Shown: positions 15,981-24,244 of the stretch, one piece after another
Layout of the letters: the number at the start of each line of letters is the position of its first letter
Numbering within the stretch: position 1 is the stretch's first letter
Origin: Enterocloster bolteae
Lineage (GTDB): Bacteria; Bacillota; Clostridia; Lachnospirales; Lachnospiraceae
Assembly: GCF_002234575.2 (NCBI RefSeq)
Contig: NZ_CP022464.2
Location: 1,302,001 to 1,366,000 of the forward strand
Reading direction: 5' to 3'
Length of the DNA stretch: 64,000 nucleotides
The notes under the pieces: model-generated
Seen by the model: the letters and a program-made list of their open reading frames with translations, nothing else
What the model was told of the DNA's origin: nothing
The model's database searches: none
Made by a program: the position numbers and the translations under genes

Positions 15981-17165
15981 ATGCAGTACCAGTCATTTTT
16001 AATTAAATACGCAGAGATTGGCACCAAGGGCAAAAACCGGTATATGTTTGAGGATGCCCTCATAAAGCAGATCCGCTATGCGCTGAAAAGCGTGGAGGGG
16101 CAGTTTGACGTCACCAAGGAGTCAGGACGCATCTATGTGAAGGCGGAAACAGACTATGATTACGACGATGCGGTGGAGGCGCTGAAGCGTGTATTCGGCA
16201 TCGCGGATATCTGCCCCATGGTGCAGATTGAGGATAAGGATTACGAGAACCTGAAACAACATGTGGTGGAGTACATGGACCAGGTTTATCCGGATAAGAA
16301 CATCACCTTCAAGGTAAATGCCCGCAGGGGGGACAAGCAGTATCCCGTGACTTCGGAGCAGATTAACCGCGACATGGGGGAGGTGATTCTGGAAGCGTTT
16401 CCCCAGATGCGTGTGGACGTCCATCACCCGGATGTGATTCTCCATGTGGAGGTGCGCCAGAGGATCAACCTGTTTTCACTGATGATACCCGGACCCGGAG
16501 GCATGCCTGTGGGAACCAACGGCAGGGCCATGCTGCTGCTGTCCGGCGGCATCGACAGTCCGGTGGCAGGCTACATGATTGCCAAGAGAGGCGTGAAGAT
16601 AGACGCAGTGTATTTCCATGCCCCGCCTTATACCAGCGAACGGGCAAAGCAGAAGGTGGTGGACCTGGCAAACCTGGTGGCCAGATACGCGGGCCCCATC
16701 AATCTACATGTGGTGAATTTCACGGACATCCAGCTCTACATTTATGATAAGTGCCCTCATGAGGAGCTGACCATCATCATGCGCCGCTATATGATGCGGA
16801 TTGCCCAGACCATCGCGGAGCGCACCGGCTCCATCGGCCTCATTACAGGCGAGAGCATCGGACAGGTGGCCTCCCAGACCTTACAGTCCCTGGCAGCCAC
16901 CAATGAGGTGTGCACCATGCCTGTGTTCAGGCCTGTCATTGGATTTGACAAACAGGAAATCGTGGATGTGTCTGAGAAAATCGGCACCTACGAGACATCC
17001 ATACAGCCTTACGAGGACTGCTGCACCATTTTTGTGGCCAAGCATCCGGTGACAAAGCCCAACATCAATGTAATTCACAGTTCGGAGCGCCGTCTGGAGG
17101 AGAAAATCGACCAGCTGGTGGAGACTGCTCTGGAGACCACGGAACAGATTCTCTGCCAGGGGTAA
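15981..17165 (+). CDS. thiI: tRNA 4-thiouridine synthase ThiI
   Basis: A 394-residue protein with a ferredoxin-like start, THUMP domain (about 60-165) and PP-loop ATPase domain opening with LLLSGGIDSPVAGYM near 185-199. It ends without the C-terminal rhodanese domain of enterobacterial ThiI, as in Bacillus, where thiouridylation needs only the desulfurase. It adenylates and thiolates U8 of tRNA. CCTIFV near the C-terminus is typical. AGAGG precedes the ATG. Confidence 0.94.
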   Translation: MQYQSFLIKYAEIGTKGKNRYMFEDALIKQIRYALKSVEGQFDVTKESGRIYVKAETDYDYDDAVEALKRVFGIADICPMVQIEDKDYENLKQHVVEYMDQVYPDKNITFKVNARRGDKQYPVTSEQINRDMGEVILEAFPQMRVDVHHPDVILHVEVRQRINLFSLMIPGPGGMPVGTNGRAMLLLSGGIDSPVAGYMIAKRGVKIDAVYFHAPPYTSERAKQKVVDLANLVARYAGPINLHVVNFTDIQLYIYDKCPHEELTIIMRRYMMRIAQTIAERTGSIGLITGESIGQVASQTLQSLAATNEVCTMPVFRPVIGFDKQEIVDVSEKIGTYETSIQPYEDCCTIFVAKHPVTKPNINVIHSSERRLEEKIDQLVETALETTEQILCQG

Positions 17166-17245
17166 GGGAAAAACAGACCGGTCTGACATGGAAGCAAACA
17201 CAAAAACAGACCAGTCCGCTCAGGGAGCAAACGTCAAAACAAACG

Positions 17246-17272
17246 CAAAAAAGAGTCTGCCTCGGCAGACTC
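17246..17272 (-). terminator. Intrinsic terminator of the HPr-like gene
   Basis: GAGTCTGCC (17253-17261) pairs with GGCAGACTC (17264-17272). Read on the minus strand the stem is followed by TCTTTTTTG, so it ends the HPr-like transcript. It may also stop thiI read-through weakly. Confidence 0.75.
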
Positions 17273-17337
17273 TGATGGTTTCTGATGACCTATGTGCTTT
17301 GTCACGCTGCCTGGGCAGCGGATGAAGAATCAGCAGA

Positions 17338-17571
17338 TTAAGCGATGATGTATGGTGATAAGATAGCCAGAATGTCATCAACGCAGCTCTCGGCATGGAT
17401 GTTCAGGTCGATTGGCTTGGATAAATCCAGGCTGAAGATGCCCATGATAGACTTTGCATCAATCACATATCTGCCGGAAACCAGATCAAAATCAACATCA
17501 AACTTAGATAAATCATTTACAAATGACTTAACCTTGTCAATGGAATTTAACGAAATACGAACTGTTTTCAT
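17338..17571 (-). CDS. HPr-like protein without the phosphorylatable histidine
   Basis: A 77-residue protein with the HPr fold pattern: an initial strand, a helix, then DAKSIMGIFSLDLSKPIDL (residues 38-56), which matches the conserved KSIMGL region around regulatory Ser46 of HPr. The active-site segment that reads GLHARPA in true HPr is replaced by NSIDKVKSF, so His15 is missing and the protein cannot carry PEP-derived phosphate. The Ser before IMG is kept. A regulatory role like that of Crh is conceivable. Ribosome binding site AAGGAGGG is present; the gene is monocistronic. Confidence 0.78.
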   Translation of the reverse strand: MKTVRISLNSIDKVKSFVNDLSKFDVDFDLVSGRYVIDAKSIMGIFSLDLSKPIDLNIHAESCVDDILAILSPYIIA

Positions 17572-17636
17572 GAGAAAAACCCTCCTTGTGGTAAGTGTGT
17601 ATGGATTATGTTTGCAGTGAATCCTGCTTTGCTTTA

Positions 17637-17665
17637 ATACTACAGACAGGGGGACTAAAAGTCAA
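17637..17665 (-). promoter_or_regulatory. Promoter of the HPr-like gene
   Basis: On the minus strand TTGACT (17665-17660) and TAGTAT (17642-17637) with a 17-base spacer, about 70 bases before the start codon. A weaker divergent pair, TTGCAT (17674-17679) and TATGGT (17697-17702), could serve mtaB. Confidence 0.6.
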
Positions 17666-17776
17666 TAGTGAGATTGCATGAAAAACGCAGTAACAATATG
17701 GTAATTTGGTTAGAGTTCCATAGGGCGCAAGCCATGTATAAAGGGTCGCAACAGACCGTAAACAGGAGGTTTTACA

Positions 17777-19138
17777 ATGCCAAAAGCAGCCCTACATAAC
17801 CTGGGATGCAAAGTGAATGCTTATGAGACAGAAGCCATGCAGCAGCAGTTAGAGGAGCGCGGTTATGAAATCGTACCCTTTGACCAGAAGGCGGACGTCT
17901 ATATTATCAATACATGTTCCGTGACCAATATCGCGGACCGCAAATCCCGCCAGATGCTCCACCGCGCAAAGAAGTTAAATCCTGAGGCTGTGGTGGTGGC
18001 GGCGGGCTGTTATGTCCAGGTGGCATCCGACGCCCTGAAGGAAGATGACAGCGTGGATATCATTGTGGGCAATAACAATAAGGCGCGTCTGGCGGATATT
18101 CTGGAAGAATACATGAAGGACAGGCAGGGGGATGAAGGCGGCTATGTGCTGGATATTGCCCGGGCCCGGGAGTATGAGGAGCTTCATGTGAGCCGTCTGG
18201 GAGAACATACCAGGGCATTTATCAAGGTCCAGGACGGCTGCAACCAGTTCTGCAGCTACTGCATTATCCCCTATGCCAGAGGCAGGGTCAGAAGCCGGAA
18301 GCCGGAGGATGTGGAGGCTGAGGTTAAAGGGCTGGTGGCCCGGGGTTACAGGGAAGTGGTGCTTACGGGAATCCATTTAAGCTCCTACGGAACAGAGCAC
18401 ATGGAAGGAAGCCCGGTAAAGGGCGGAGACTGGGACAGCGGTCCCCTGTGGGATTTGATAGAGCGGATTCACCGGGTTGAGGGACTGGAGCGCATCCGTC
18501 TGGGTTCCCTGGAGCCGAGAATCATCACCAGGGAATTTGCCGAAAAGCTGGCCGGACTTCCGGAATTCTGCCCTCATTTCCACCTCTCCCTCCAAAGCGG
18601 CTGCGATGCCACATTAAAACGCATGAACCGCCATTATACCACGGAGGATTATCTCAGGCGCTGCGGCATACTCAGGGAGATCTTTGACCACCCGGCCATT
18701 ACAACGGATGTGATTGCAGGGTTTCCGGGAGAGACAGAGGAAGAGTTTGAGGAGACCAGAAGATTTCTGGAGACAGTGCGTTTTTATGAGATGCATGTCT
18801 TTAAATATTCCAAACGCCAGGGCACCAGGGCGGCTGTCATGGAGGACCAGGTTTCGGAGCAGGTAAAGGCCCGGCGCAGCGACGTGCTGCTGGAGCTGGA
18901 AAAGACCATGTCGCGTGAGTACAGGGAGCGCTTTGCAGGCAGCCGGGTATCGGTCCTGTTTGAGGAGGCAGCTGAGATTGGGGGAAAATGGTATATGATG
19001 GGCCATACTCCTCAGTATGTCAGAGCAGCCCTGCCGCTGGAGGACGGAATGAACCGGGAAGAGTTTGGCGGGCGTATTATGGAGCTTTTTGCTTCCGGGC
19101 TGCTGAACGATGAGATGTTAAAGGTGGAATTTTCTTGA
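17777..19138 (+). CDS. mtaB: tRNA t6A37 methylthiotransferase MtaB
   Basis: A 453-residue radical SAM enzyme. The N-terminal UPF0004 domain has cluster cysteines C11, C47 and C78; the radical SAM triad CNQFCSYC supplies C155, C159 and C162; a TRAM-like domain closes the protein. The start KAALHNLGCKVNAYE is specific for the MtaB subgroup rather than MiaB or RimO. It converts t6A37 to ms2t6A37 in tRNA. AGGAGG lies eight bases before the ATG. Confidence 0.94.
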   Translation: MPKAALHNLGCKVNAYETEAMQQQLEERGYEIVPFDQKADVYIINTCSVTNIADRKSRQMLHRAKKLNPEAVVVAAGCYVQVASDALKEDDSVDIIVGNNNKARLADILEEYMKDRQGDEGGYVLDIARAREYEELHVSRLGEHTRAFIKVQDGCNQFCSYCIIPYARGRVRSRKPEDVEAEVKGLVARGYREVVLTGIHLSSYGTEHMEGSPVKGGDWDSGPLWDLIERIHRVEGLERIRLGSLEPRIITREFAEKLAGLPEFCPHFHLSLQSGCDATLKRMNRHYTTEDYLRRCGILREIFDHPAITTDVIAGFPGETEEEFEETRRFLETVRFYEMHVFKYSKRQGTRAAVMEDQVSEQVKARRSDVLLELEKTMSREYRERFAGSRVSVLFEEAAEIGGKWYMMGHTPQYVRAALPLEDGMNREEFGGRIMELFASGLLNDEMLKVEFS

Positions 19139-19229
19139 AAAAAGGAACATATTTCCGAAAAGACGGAAAGATTGTGCGACATTTTACAGAAACATGACAA
19201 TAATTAGAAAAAATTAAGAAAATAATCTA

Positions 19230-19258
19230 TTGCCGAATAGCAAAATATAATGTAGAAT
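19230..19258 (+). promoter_or_regulatory. Promoter of the ireB-ruvX-DUF1292 cluster
   Basis: TTGCCG (19230-19235) and TAGAAT (19253-19258), spacer 17, 29 bases before the ireB start. Confidence 0.6.
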
Positions 19259-19287
19259 AGAGAAGAATACTTAAAGGACGTGATGAC

Positions 19288-19548
19288 ATGGGCAATATAA
19301 AAGATACTCAATATTTTCAAGCTGTTCAGGACAAAAAGATAGAAGTAAGCGACGTACTGGAGCAGGTATATATTGCCTTGACTGAAAAGGGGTATAATCC
19401 CGTGAACCAGATCGTGGGTTATATCATGTCTGGGGACCCGACTTATATTACCAGCCATAAGGGCGCCAGAAGTCTTATCATGAAGGTTGAGCGGGATGAG
19501 ATTCTGGAGGAACTGATGGCTGTGTATATTGATGCCCGTCTGAAATAA
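19288..19548 (+). CDS. ireB: IreB family regulatory phosphoprotein (UPF0297)
   Basis: An 86-residue protein matching the whole UPF0297 family: DTQYFQAVQDKKIEVSDVL, then EKGYNPVNQIVGYIMSGDPT and YITSHKGARSLIMKVERDE. In Enterococcus IreB is phosphorylated by the IreK Ser/Thr kinase and lowers cephalosporin resistance. The order ireB-ruvX-DUF1292 is conserved in Firmicutes (yrzL-yrrK-yrzB in Bacillus). Confidence 0.93.
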   Translation: MGNIKDTQYFQAVQDKKIEVSDVLEQVYIALTEKGYNPVNQIVGYIMSGDPTYITSHKGARSLIMKVERDEILEELMAVYIDARLK

Positions 19549-19643
19549 GAACTGTTTCAGACTGGTTCCGGGGCAATTTACAGAGGCGCTCCAGGGGCAT
19601 CCGGCCCGCCACGGGCAGGCAGGATATGCGGCGTGAATAACAG

Positions 19644-19663
19644 AAGGCCCGGAAACGGGCCTT
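19644..19663 (+). terminator. Short GAAA-capped hairpin between ireB and ruvX
   Basis: AAGGCCCG-GAAA-CGGGCCTT, an eight-base-pair stem with a tetraloop, followed by only TTTACAG. It could be a weak terminator or an mRNA-stabilising hairpin. Confidence 0.5.
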
Positions 19664-19768
19664 TACAGTAATGTACGGATGGATATGAGTGGGATGCATT
19701 CAGTTGGCCATAGGCCAGCTGCTTTTATGGTGCATTCCGATTTTTTGCGTTTACCGGAGGAATTGAAT

Positions 19769-20194
19769 ATGAGGATAATGGGTCTGGATTTTGGCTCGAA
19801 AACAGTTGGGGTGGCAGTCTGCGATCCTTTAGGTATCACTGCCCAGACAGTGGAAACAATCACCAGGGCCAGCGAGAATAAGATGCGTCAGACCCTTGCG
19901 AGGATTGAGCAATTAATTGGTGAATACGAGATTGAACGTATTGTTCTTGGTTATCCTAAGAATATGAACAATACAGTGGGCGAGCGCGGGGAAAAGACCC
20001 AGGAGTTCAAAGCGGCCCTGGAAAGGCGTACCGGTCTTGAGGTTATCCTCTGGGACGAGCGTCTCACCACAGTGGCGGCAGAACGGGTTCTGATTGAAAG
20101 CGGTGTTCGCAGGGAAAACAGAAAGAAAAGCGTGGACCAAATTGCGGCAGCCATGATTCTGCAGGGGTATCTGGACAGCCTGCAGTATAGTTAG
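19769..20194 (+). CDS. ruvX: Pre-16S rRNA nuclease / Holliday junction resolvase-like YqgF
   Basis: A 141-residue RNase H-fold protein. Motifs: GLDFGSKTVGVAV with the first catalytic Asp, ERIVLGYPKNMNNTVG, LWDERLTT with the second acidic pair, and DQIAAAMILQGYL with the last Asp. Family members finish 16S rRNA 5' processing or resolve Holliday junctions. The open frame continues upstream to 19679, but GGAGG lies eight bases before ATG 19769, where the family's MRIMGLD begins. Confidence 0.93.
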   Translation: MRIMGLDFGSKTVGVAVCDPLGITAQTVETITRASENKMRQTLARIEQLIGEYEIERIVLGYPKNMNNTVGERGEKTQEFKAALERRTGLEVILWDERLTTVAAERVLIESGVRRENRKKSVDQIAAAMILQGYLDSLQYS

Positions 20195-20264
20195 GATGCA
20201 ATTGGGACATGGACAATGCGGCCGGTCGCGTCAGGCGTGACAGACAGGCGCCAGGAGAGAAGAA

Positions 20265-20549
20265 ATGGAAGAAAAGACGAGAGAAGATATGATTACCATG
20301 GTGACGGATTCCGGAGAATCCGTGGATTTTTATGTGTTGGAAGAAACAAGGATAAATGCAAGGAGTTATCTGCTTGTGACAGACGCGCCGGAAGGCGAGG
20401 ACGGAGAGTGCTATATCCTTAAGGATATGTCAGGACAGCAGGACGCTGAGGCCGTGTATGAGTTTGTGGAAGACGACAGCGAACTGGACGCACTGATGAA
20501 AGTGTTTGAAGAACTGTTAAGCGATGCAGATGTGGACCTTGAGAAATAG
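20265..20549 (+). CDS. DUF1292 family protein (YrzB-like)
   Basis: A 94-residue acidic protein: EEKTREDMITMVTDSGESVD, then VLEETRINARSYLLVTDA, and a C-terminal run rich in Asp and Glu. This is the usual third gene after ireB and ruvX. Function is unknown. It precedes RNase J by 27 bases. Confidence 0.88.
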   Translation: MEEKTREDMITMVTDSGESVDFYVLEETRINARSYLLVTDAPEGEDGECYILKDMSGQQDAEAVYEFVEDDSELDALMKVFEELLSDADVDLEK

Positions 20550-20576
20550 ATAGAAAGAAAGATTGGAGGAATCAAT

Positions 20577-22784
20577 TTGAATTTAGAAGAAAAAGAGAAT
20601 ACGGCAGAGGTGGCGCCAGAGGCAGCTGCACAGGCAACGAATCAGGCCGTACAGGAAAACAATGCCCAGGATGCCGGTGTCCAGGAGACAGCAGGAGCTG
20701 CGGCCCCACAGGAGCAGCCTGTGAAGAAGTCCCAGAATAGAAGACCGGCCCAGAAAAAGACCGCTTCCAAGGAACAGGGAGGAAATGGGGAAGCCCAGAA
20801 AAAGAAAAATACGGGTTCCAGACAGGGTCAGGCAAAGAGCAGGAGCGGACAAAAGGGAGAGAACCAGACCGGAACTGCTGCCAGGGAGTCCAAGGACAGC
20901 GCCGGCGCAAGGTCCTCCAAGGGAACCGGCAGCGCAAAGGCGTCCAGGAATTCCGGAGAGTCCAAGGCATCCAGAGGTTCAGGGGAGTCCAGGAATTCTG
21001 GAGAGTCCAGAAATTCCGGAGAGTCCAAGGCATCCAGGAATTCCGGGGAGTCCAAGAACTCCAGAAATTCCGGTGAATCAAAGGCGCTTCCCGCACCGGC
21101 CAGACAGAAGGCACGGGATGGAAAAAAGGACGGAAAGGGCAAGCTGAAAATCATTCCATTAGGCGGTCTTGAGCAGATTGGAATGAACATCACCGCCTTT
21201 GAGTATGAGGACAGCATCATTGTGGTGGACTGCGGACTGGCCTTCCCGGGGGACGACATGCTGGGCATTGACCTGGTTATACCGGACGTGACCTACTTAA
21301 AGCAGAACATTGACAAGGTGAAGGGCTTCGTCATCACCCATGGCCATGAGGACCATATCGGCGCCCTGCCTTATATCCTGCAGCAGGTCAATGTGCCTGT
21401 ATACGGCACAAAGCTGACCATTGCCCTGATTGAGCATAAGCTGGAGGAGCACCGCCTCTTAAAGAACACCAAGCGCAAGGTGATGAAGCACGGACAGTCC
21501 GTGAACCTGGGATGCTTCAGAGTGGAATTCGTGAAGACAAACCACAGCATCCAGGACGCATCCGCCCTGGCCATATTTACACCGGTGGGAACCGTGCTGC
21601 ACACAGGAGACTTTAAGATTGACTACACGCCGGTGTTTGGGGATCCCATTGACCTGCAGCGCTTTGCGGAGCTGGGCAAGAAGGGCGTGCTGGCCCTGAT
21701 GGCAGACAGTACCAATGCCATCCGTCCCGGATTCACCATGTCCGAGCGTACGGTGGGAAAGACATTTGACGCCATATTCGCGGAGCACCAGAACAGGCGC
21801 ATCATCGTGGCCACCTTTGCCTCCAATGTGGACCGGGTTCAGCAGGTGGTGAACACGGCATACAAATACGGGCGCAAGGTGGTGGTGGAAGGCCGCAGCA
21901 TGGTGACTATCATGGATATTGCCAGCAAGCTGGGGTATATCAATGTGCCGGAGGGAACCCTCATCGACATTGAACACCTGAGGAACTACCCGCCGGAGTC
22001 CACGGTGCTCATTACCACGGGAAGCCAGGGCGAGTCCATGGCCGCCCTTTCCAGGATGGCTGCCAGCATCCATAAGAAGGTATCCATTGTGCCGGGAGAT
22101 GTGGTGGTGCTGAGCTCCACGCCGATTCCTGGAAATGAAAAGGCAGTGGCCAATGTGGTGAACGAGCTGTCCATGAAGGGCGCTGAGGTAATCTGCCAGG
22201 ATACCCACGTATCAGGACATGCCTGCCAGGAGGATCTGAAGCTGATTTATTCCCTGGTGCATCCAAAGTTCTCCATCCCCATCCATGGCGAGTACCGCCA
22301 CCGTATGGCCCAGAGGGAACTGGCCCAGTTTATGGGTGTACAAAAGGAAAATGCTGTCATGGTCAACTCCGGCGACGTGGTGGCCCTGGACGAGGACAGC
22401 TGCGAGGTGATAGACCACGTTACCTGCGGAGGCATCTTCGTGGACGGCCTCGGCGTGGGCGATGTGGGCAATATTGTATTACGGGATAGACAAAACCTTG
22501 CACAAAATGGTATTATTGTAGTAGTATTGACGTTAGAGAAGCACAGCAACCAGCTGCTTGCGGGACCGGATATTGTGTCCAGAGGCTTTGTGTATGTGCG
22601 GGAATCCGAGGATTTGCTGGAGGAGGCCCACACCATTGTGTACGACGCAGTGCAGGACTGCCTGGACCGCCATGTCAGCGACTGGGGTAAGATAAAGAAC
22701 ATCATTAAAGACAGTTTAAGTGACTTTTTGTGGAAGCGCATGAAGCGCAATCCCATGATTCTGCCAATTATCATGGAGGTATAA
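20577..22784 (+). CDS. rnj: Ribonuclease J with a long low-complexity N-terminal extension
   Basis: A 735-residue protein; usual RNase J has about 555, so the first 180 residues are extra. They are rich in Ala, Gln, Ser, Gly and Lys and hold tandem NSGES/KAS repeats. The core starts at KLKIIPLGGLEQIGMN, has the zinc motif HGHEDHIGAL (H255), the beta-CASP part and a C-terminal domain with FLWKRMKRNPMILPI. RNase J cuts RNA internally and degrades it 5' to 3'. The start is TTG at 20577, with GGAGG seven bases before; no ATG fits. The basic, disordered extension may tether RNA or partner proteins. Confidence 0.93.
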   Translation: MNLEEKENTAEVAPEAAAQATNQAVQENNAQDAGVQETAGAAAPQEQPVKKSQNRRPAQKKTASKEQGGNGEAQKKKNTGSRQGQAKSRSGQKGENQTGTAARESKDSAGARSSKGTGSAKASRNSGESKASRGSGESRNSGESRNSGESKASRNSGESKNSRNSGESKALPAPARQKARDGKKDGKGKLKIIPLGGLEQIGMNITAFEYEDSIIVVDCGLAFPGDDMLGIDLVIPDVTYLKQNIDKVKGFVITHGHEDHIGALPYILQQVNVPVYGTKLTIALIEHKLEEHRLLKNTKRKVMKHGQSVNLGCFRVEFVKTNHSIQDASALAIFTPVGTVLHTGDFKIDYTPVFGDPIDLQRFAELGKKGVLALMADSTNAIRPGFTMSERTVGKTFDAIFAEHQNRRIIVATFASNVDRVQQVVNTAYKYGRKVVVEGRSMVTIMDIASKLGYINVPEGTLIDIEHLRNYPPESTVLITTGSQGESMAALSRMAASIHKKVSIVPGDVVVLSSTPIPGNEKAVANVVNELSMKGAEVICQDTHVSGHACQEDLKLIYSLVHPKFSIPIHGEYRHRMAQRELAQFMGVQKENAVMVNSGDVVALDEDSCEVIDHVTCGGIFVDGLGVGDVGNIVLRDRQNLAQNGIIVVVLTLEKHSNQLLAGPDIVSRGFVYVRESEDLLEEAHTIVYDAVQDCLDRHVSDWGKIKNIIKDSLSDFLWKRMKRNPMILPIIMEV
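20938..21085 (+). repeat. Coding tandem repeats in the RNase J extension
   Basis: Degenerate repeats of about 18-24 bases, built from words like GGAGAGTCC and AGGAATTC, encode SGESKAS and SRNSGES units. They differ in silent positions, so they are not a very recent expansion. Confidence 0.75.
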
Positions 22785-22792
22785 CAGATAAC

Positions 22793-22829
22793 GGACCGGT
22801 GTGCTGCCTGGGCGGCAGCATACCGGTCC
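22793..22829 (+). other. Long intercistronic hairpin between rnj and the MltG-like gene
   Basis: GGACCGGTG and TGCTGCC pair with GGCAGCA and TACCGGTCC, giving a stem of 16 base pairs with a G-T wobble and almost no loop. No T run follows, so it is more likely a processing or stabilising hairpin than a terminator. Confidence 0.6.
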
Positions 22830-22877
22830 GGGATACCGCGGTCATGAAGACGCCGGGCAGGATAAGAGGAATGGATT

Positions 22878-23588
22878 ATGAGCAATAGAACTAGGGAAAT
22901 CAACAAAATCACCACCACCATAATCGGCATATCCGTGAAGCTCATGGTATATGCCCTGATTATCCTGCTGCTGTATGAGGCGGTTGCCAGGGGCTATGCC
23001 TTTGGCCATGAGATATTTTTTGCCGAGGCAGTGGACGAGGCCCCCGGACAGGATATGGTAGTCCAGATTGATTCAAAGGAATCCGTGTCTGACGCTGCGC
23101 AGTTTCTTGCGCATAAGGGGCTTATTAAAAGTGAGTTTGCCTTTATTTTCCAGAGCAAGTTCTATGACTACGACACCATCTATCCGGGCACCTATACCCT
23201 TAATACGTCCATGACATCCAAGGAAATACTCCAGCTTCTCAATGAAAAGCCGGAAACCGAAGACAGTGCAAAACCGGCCCAGTCCGGCGGCGCCAAGGCA
23301 GCTGAAGCCAAGACGTCCCAGGGCAGGACATCTGAGAAGGAAAACGGGAACAGCGGTGCTTCGGACCAGGAGACATCTCCGGCTGCGGCAGCTGCGTCCC
23401 AGGACGGTGCAGCCGCAGCGGCAGAGACAGACGGGGAAATACCGGCTGACGCGGCTCCTGGGTCCCGGTCAGGGGAGGATGCCCTTGACTCCCAGGAGGC
23501 CCAGGCCAATGAGCAGACCTATGAAGGCGAGGACCAGGAGATGGAAGGCGGATGGATTGAGGATGCAGCAGAGGATGGAACCCAATGA
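22878..23588 (+). CDS. MltG/YceG-like membrane protein, N-terminal part only
   Basis: A 236-residue protein: one transmembrane helix near 17-35, an MltG-type LysM-like segment (VVQIDSKESVSDAAQFLAHK, then YPGTYTLNTSMTSKEILQLL), and a tail of about 110 residues rich in Ala, Glu, Gln and Ser. The catalytic YceG domain with its active-site Glu is absent, so it cannot be a full endolytic transglycosylase. The form recurs in Lachnospiraceae before trmR. The gene overlaps the next by four bases. Confidence 0.75.
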   Translation: MSNRTREINKITTTIIGISVKLMVYALIILLLYEAVARGYAFGHEIFFAEAVDEAPGQDMVVQIDSKESVSDAAQFLAHKGLIKSEFAFIFQSKFYDYDTIYPGTYTLNTSMTSKEILQLLNEKPETEDSAKPAQSGGAKAAEAKTSQGRTSEKENGNSGASDQETSPAAAAASQDGAAAAAETDGEIPADAAPGSRSGEDALDSQEAQANEQTYEGEDQEMEGGWIEDAAEDGTQ

Positions 23589-24244
23589 TTGTAAATGACA
23601 GGATTACGGACTATATACGTTCCCTGGAATCCAGCCAGGGCAGCCTGCTGGATTCCATAGAACAGGAAGCGGAAAGGGACCGGGTGCCCATCATACGCAG
23701 GGAAACCGCAGCCCTTTTAAGGACCCTGGTGGCAGCCCTGAGACCGGCCCGTATATTGGAGATAGGAACCGCTGTGGGATACTCTTCTCTTCTCATGTGC
23801 CGTGTGATGCCGGAAAACTGCCGCATCACCACCATCGAGAAGTATGAGAAACGGATTCCGGCGGCCCGGGAACATTTTAAAATCGCAGGTGAGGAAGGGC
23901 GTATCACCCTTCTGGAAGGGGATGCAGATGACCTGCTGGCCGGACTTAAGGGCCAGACCTTTGACCTGGTGTTCATGGATGCCGCCAAAGGCCAGTACCT
24001 GCACTGGCTGCCCATGATTCTGGCGCTGATGCCTGAAGGGGGAGTCCTCATATCGGACAATGTACTTCAGGACGGAGATATCGTGGAATCCAGATTTGCA
24101 GTGGAGCGCAGGAACAGGACCATCCACAGCAGGATGCGCCGGTATCTCTACGAGCTTAAGCACAGAAAGGGACTGGAGACAGCCATCATCCCCATAGGGG
24201 ACGGAGTTGCCGTCAGTACCAAATATACGGAGAGAGTGGAATGA
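23585..24244 (+). CDS. trmR: tRNA 5-hydroxyuridine methyltransferase-like O-methyltransferase
   Basis: A 219-residue SAM enzyme with RILEIGTAVGYSSLLM (about 54-69), LVFMDAAKGQYLHWLPM and GVLISDNVLQDG. This matches Bacillus YrrM/TrmR, which methylates ho5U34 of tRNA to mo5U. It overlaps the next gene, a U32 protease family member of the kind (TrhP) that makes ho5U, by four bases. The pairing is the main reason to prefer TrmR over catechol O-methyltransferase. Confidence 0.86.
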   Translation: MIVNDRITDYIRSLESSQGSLLDSIEQEAERDRVPIIRRETAALLRTLVAALRPARILEIGTAVGYSSLLMCRVMPENCRITTIEKYEKRIPAAREHFKIAGEEGRITLLEGDADDLLAGLKGQTFDLVFMDAAKGQYLHWLPMILALMPEGGVLISDNVLQDGDIVESRFAVERRNRTIHSRMRRYLYELKHRKGLETAIIPIGDGVAVSTKYTERVE

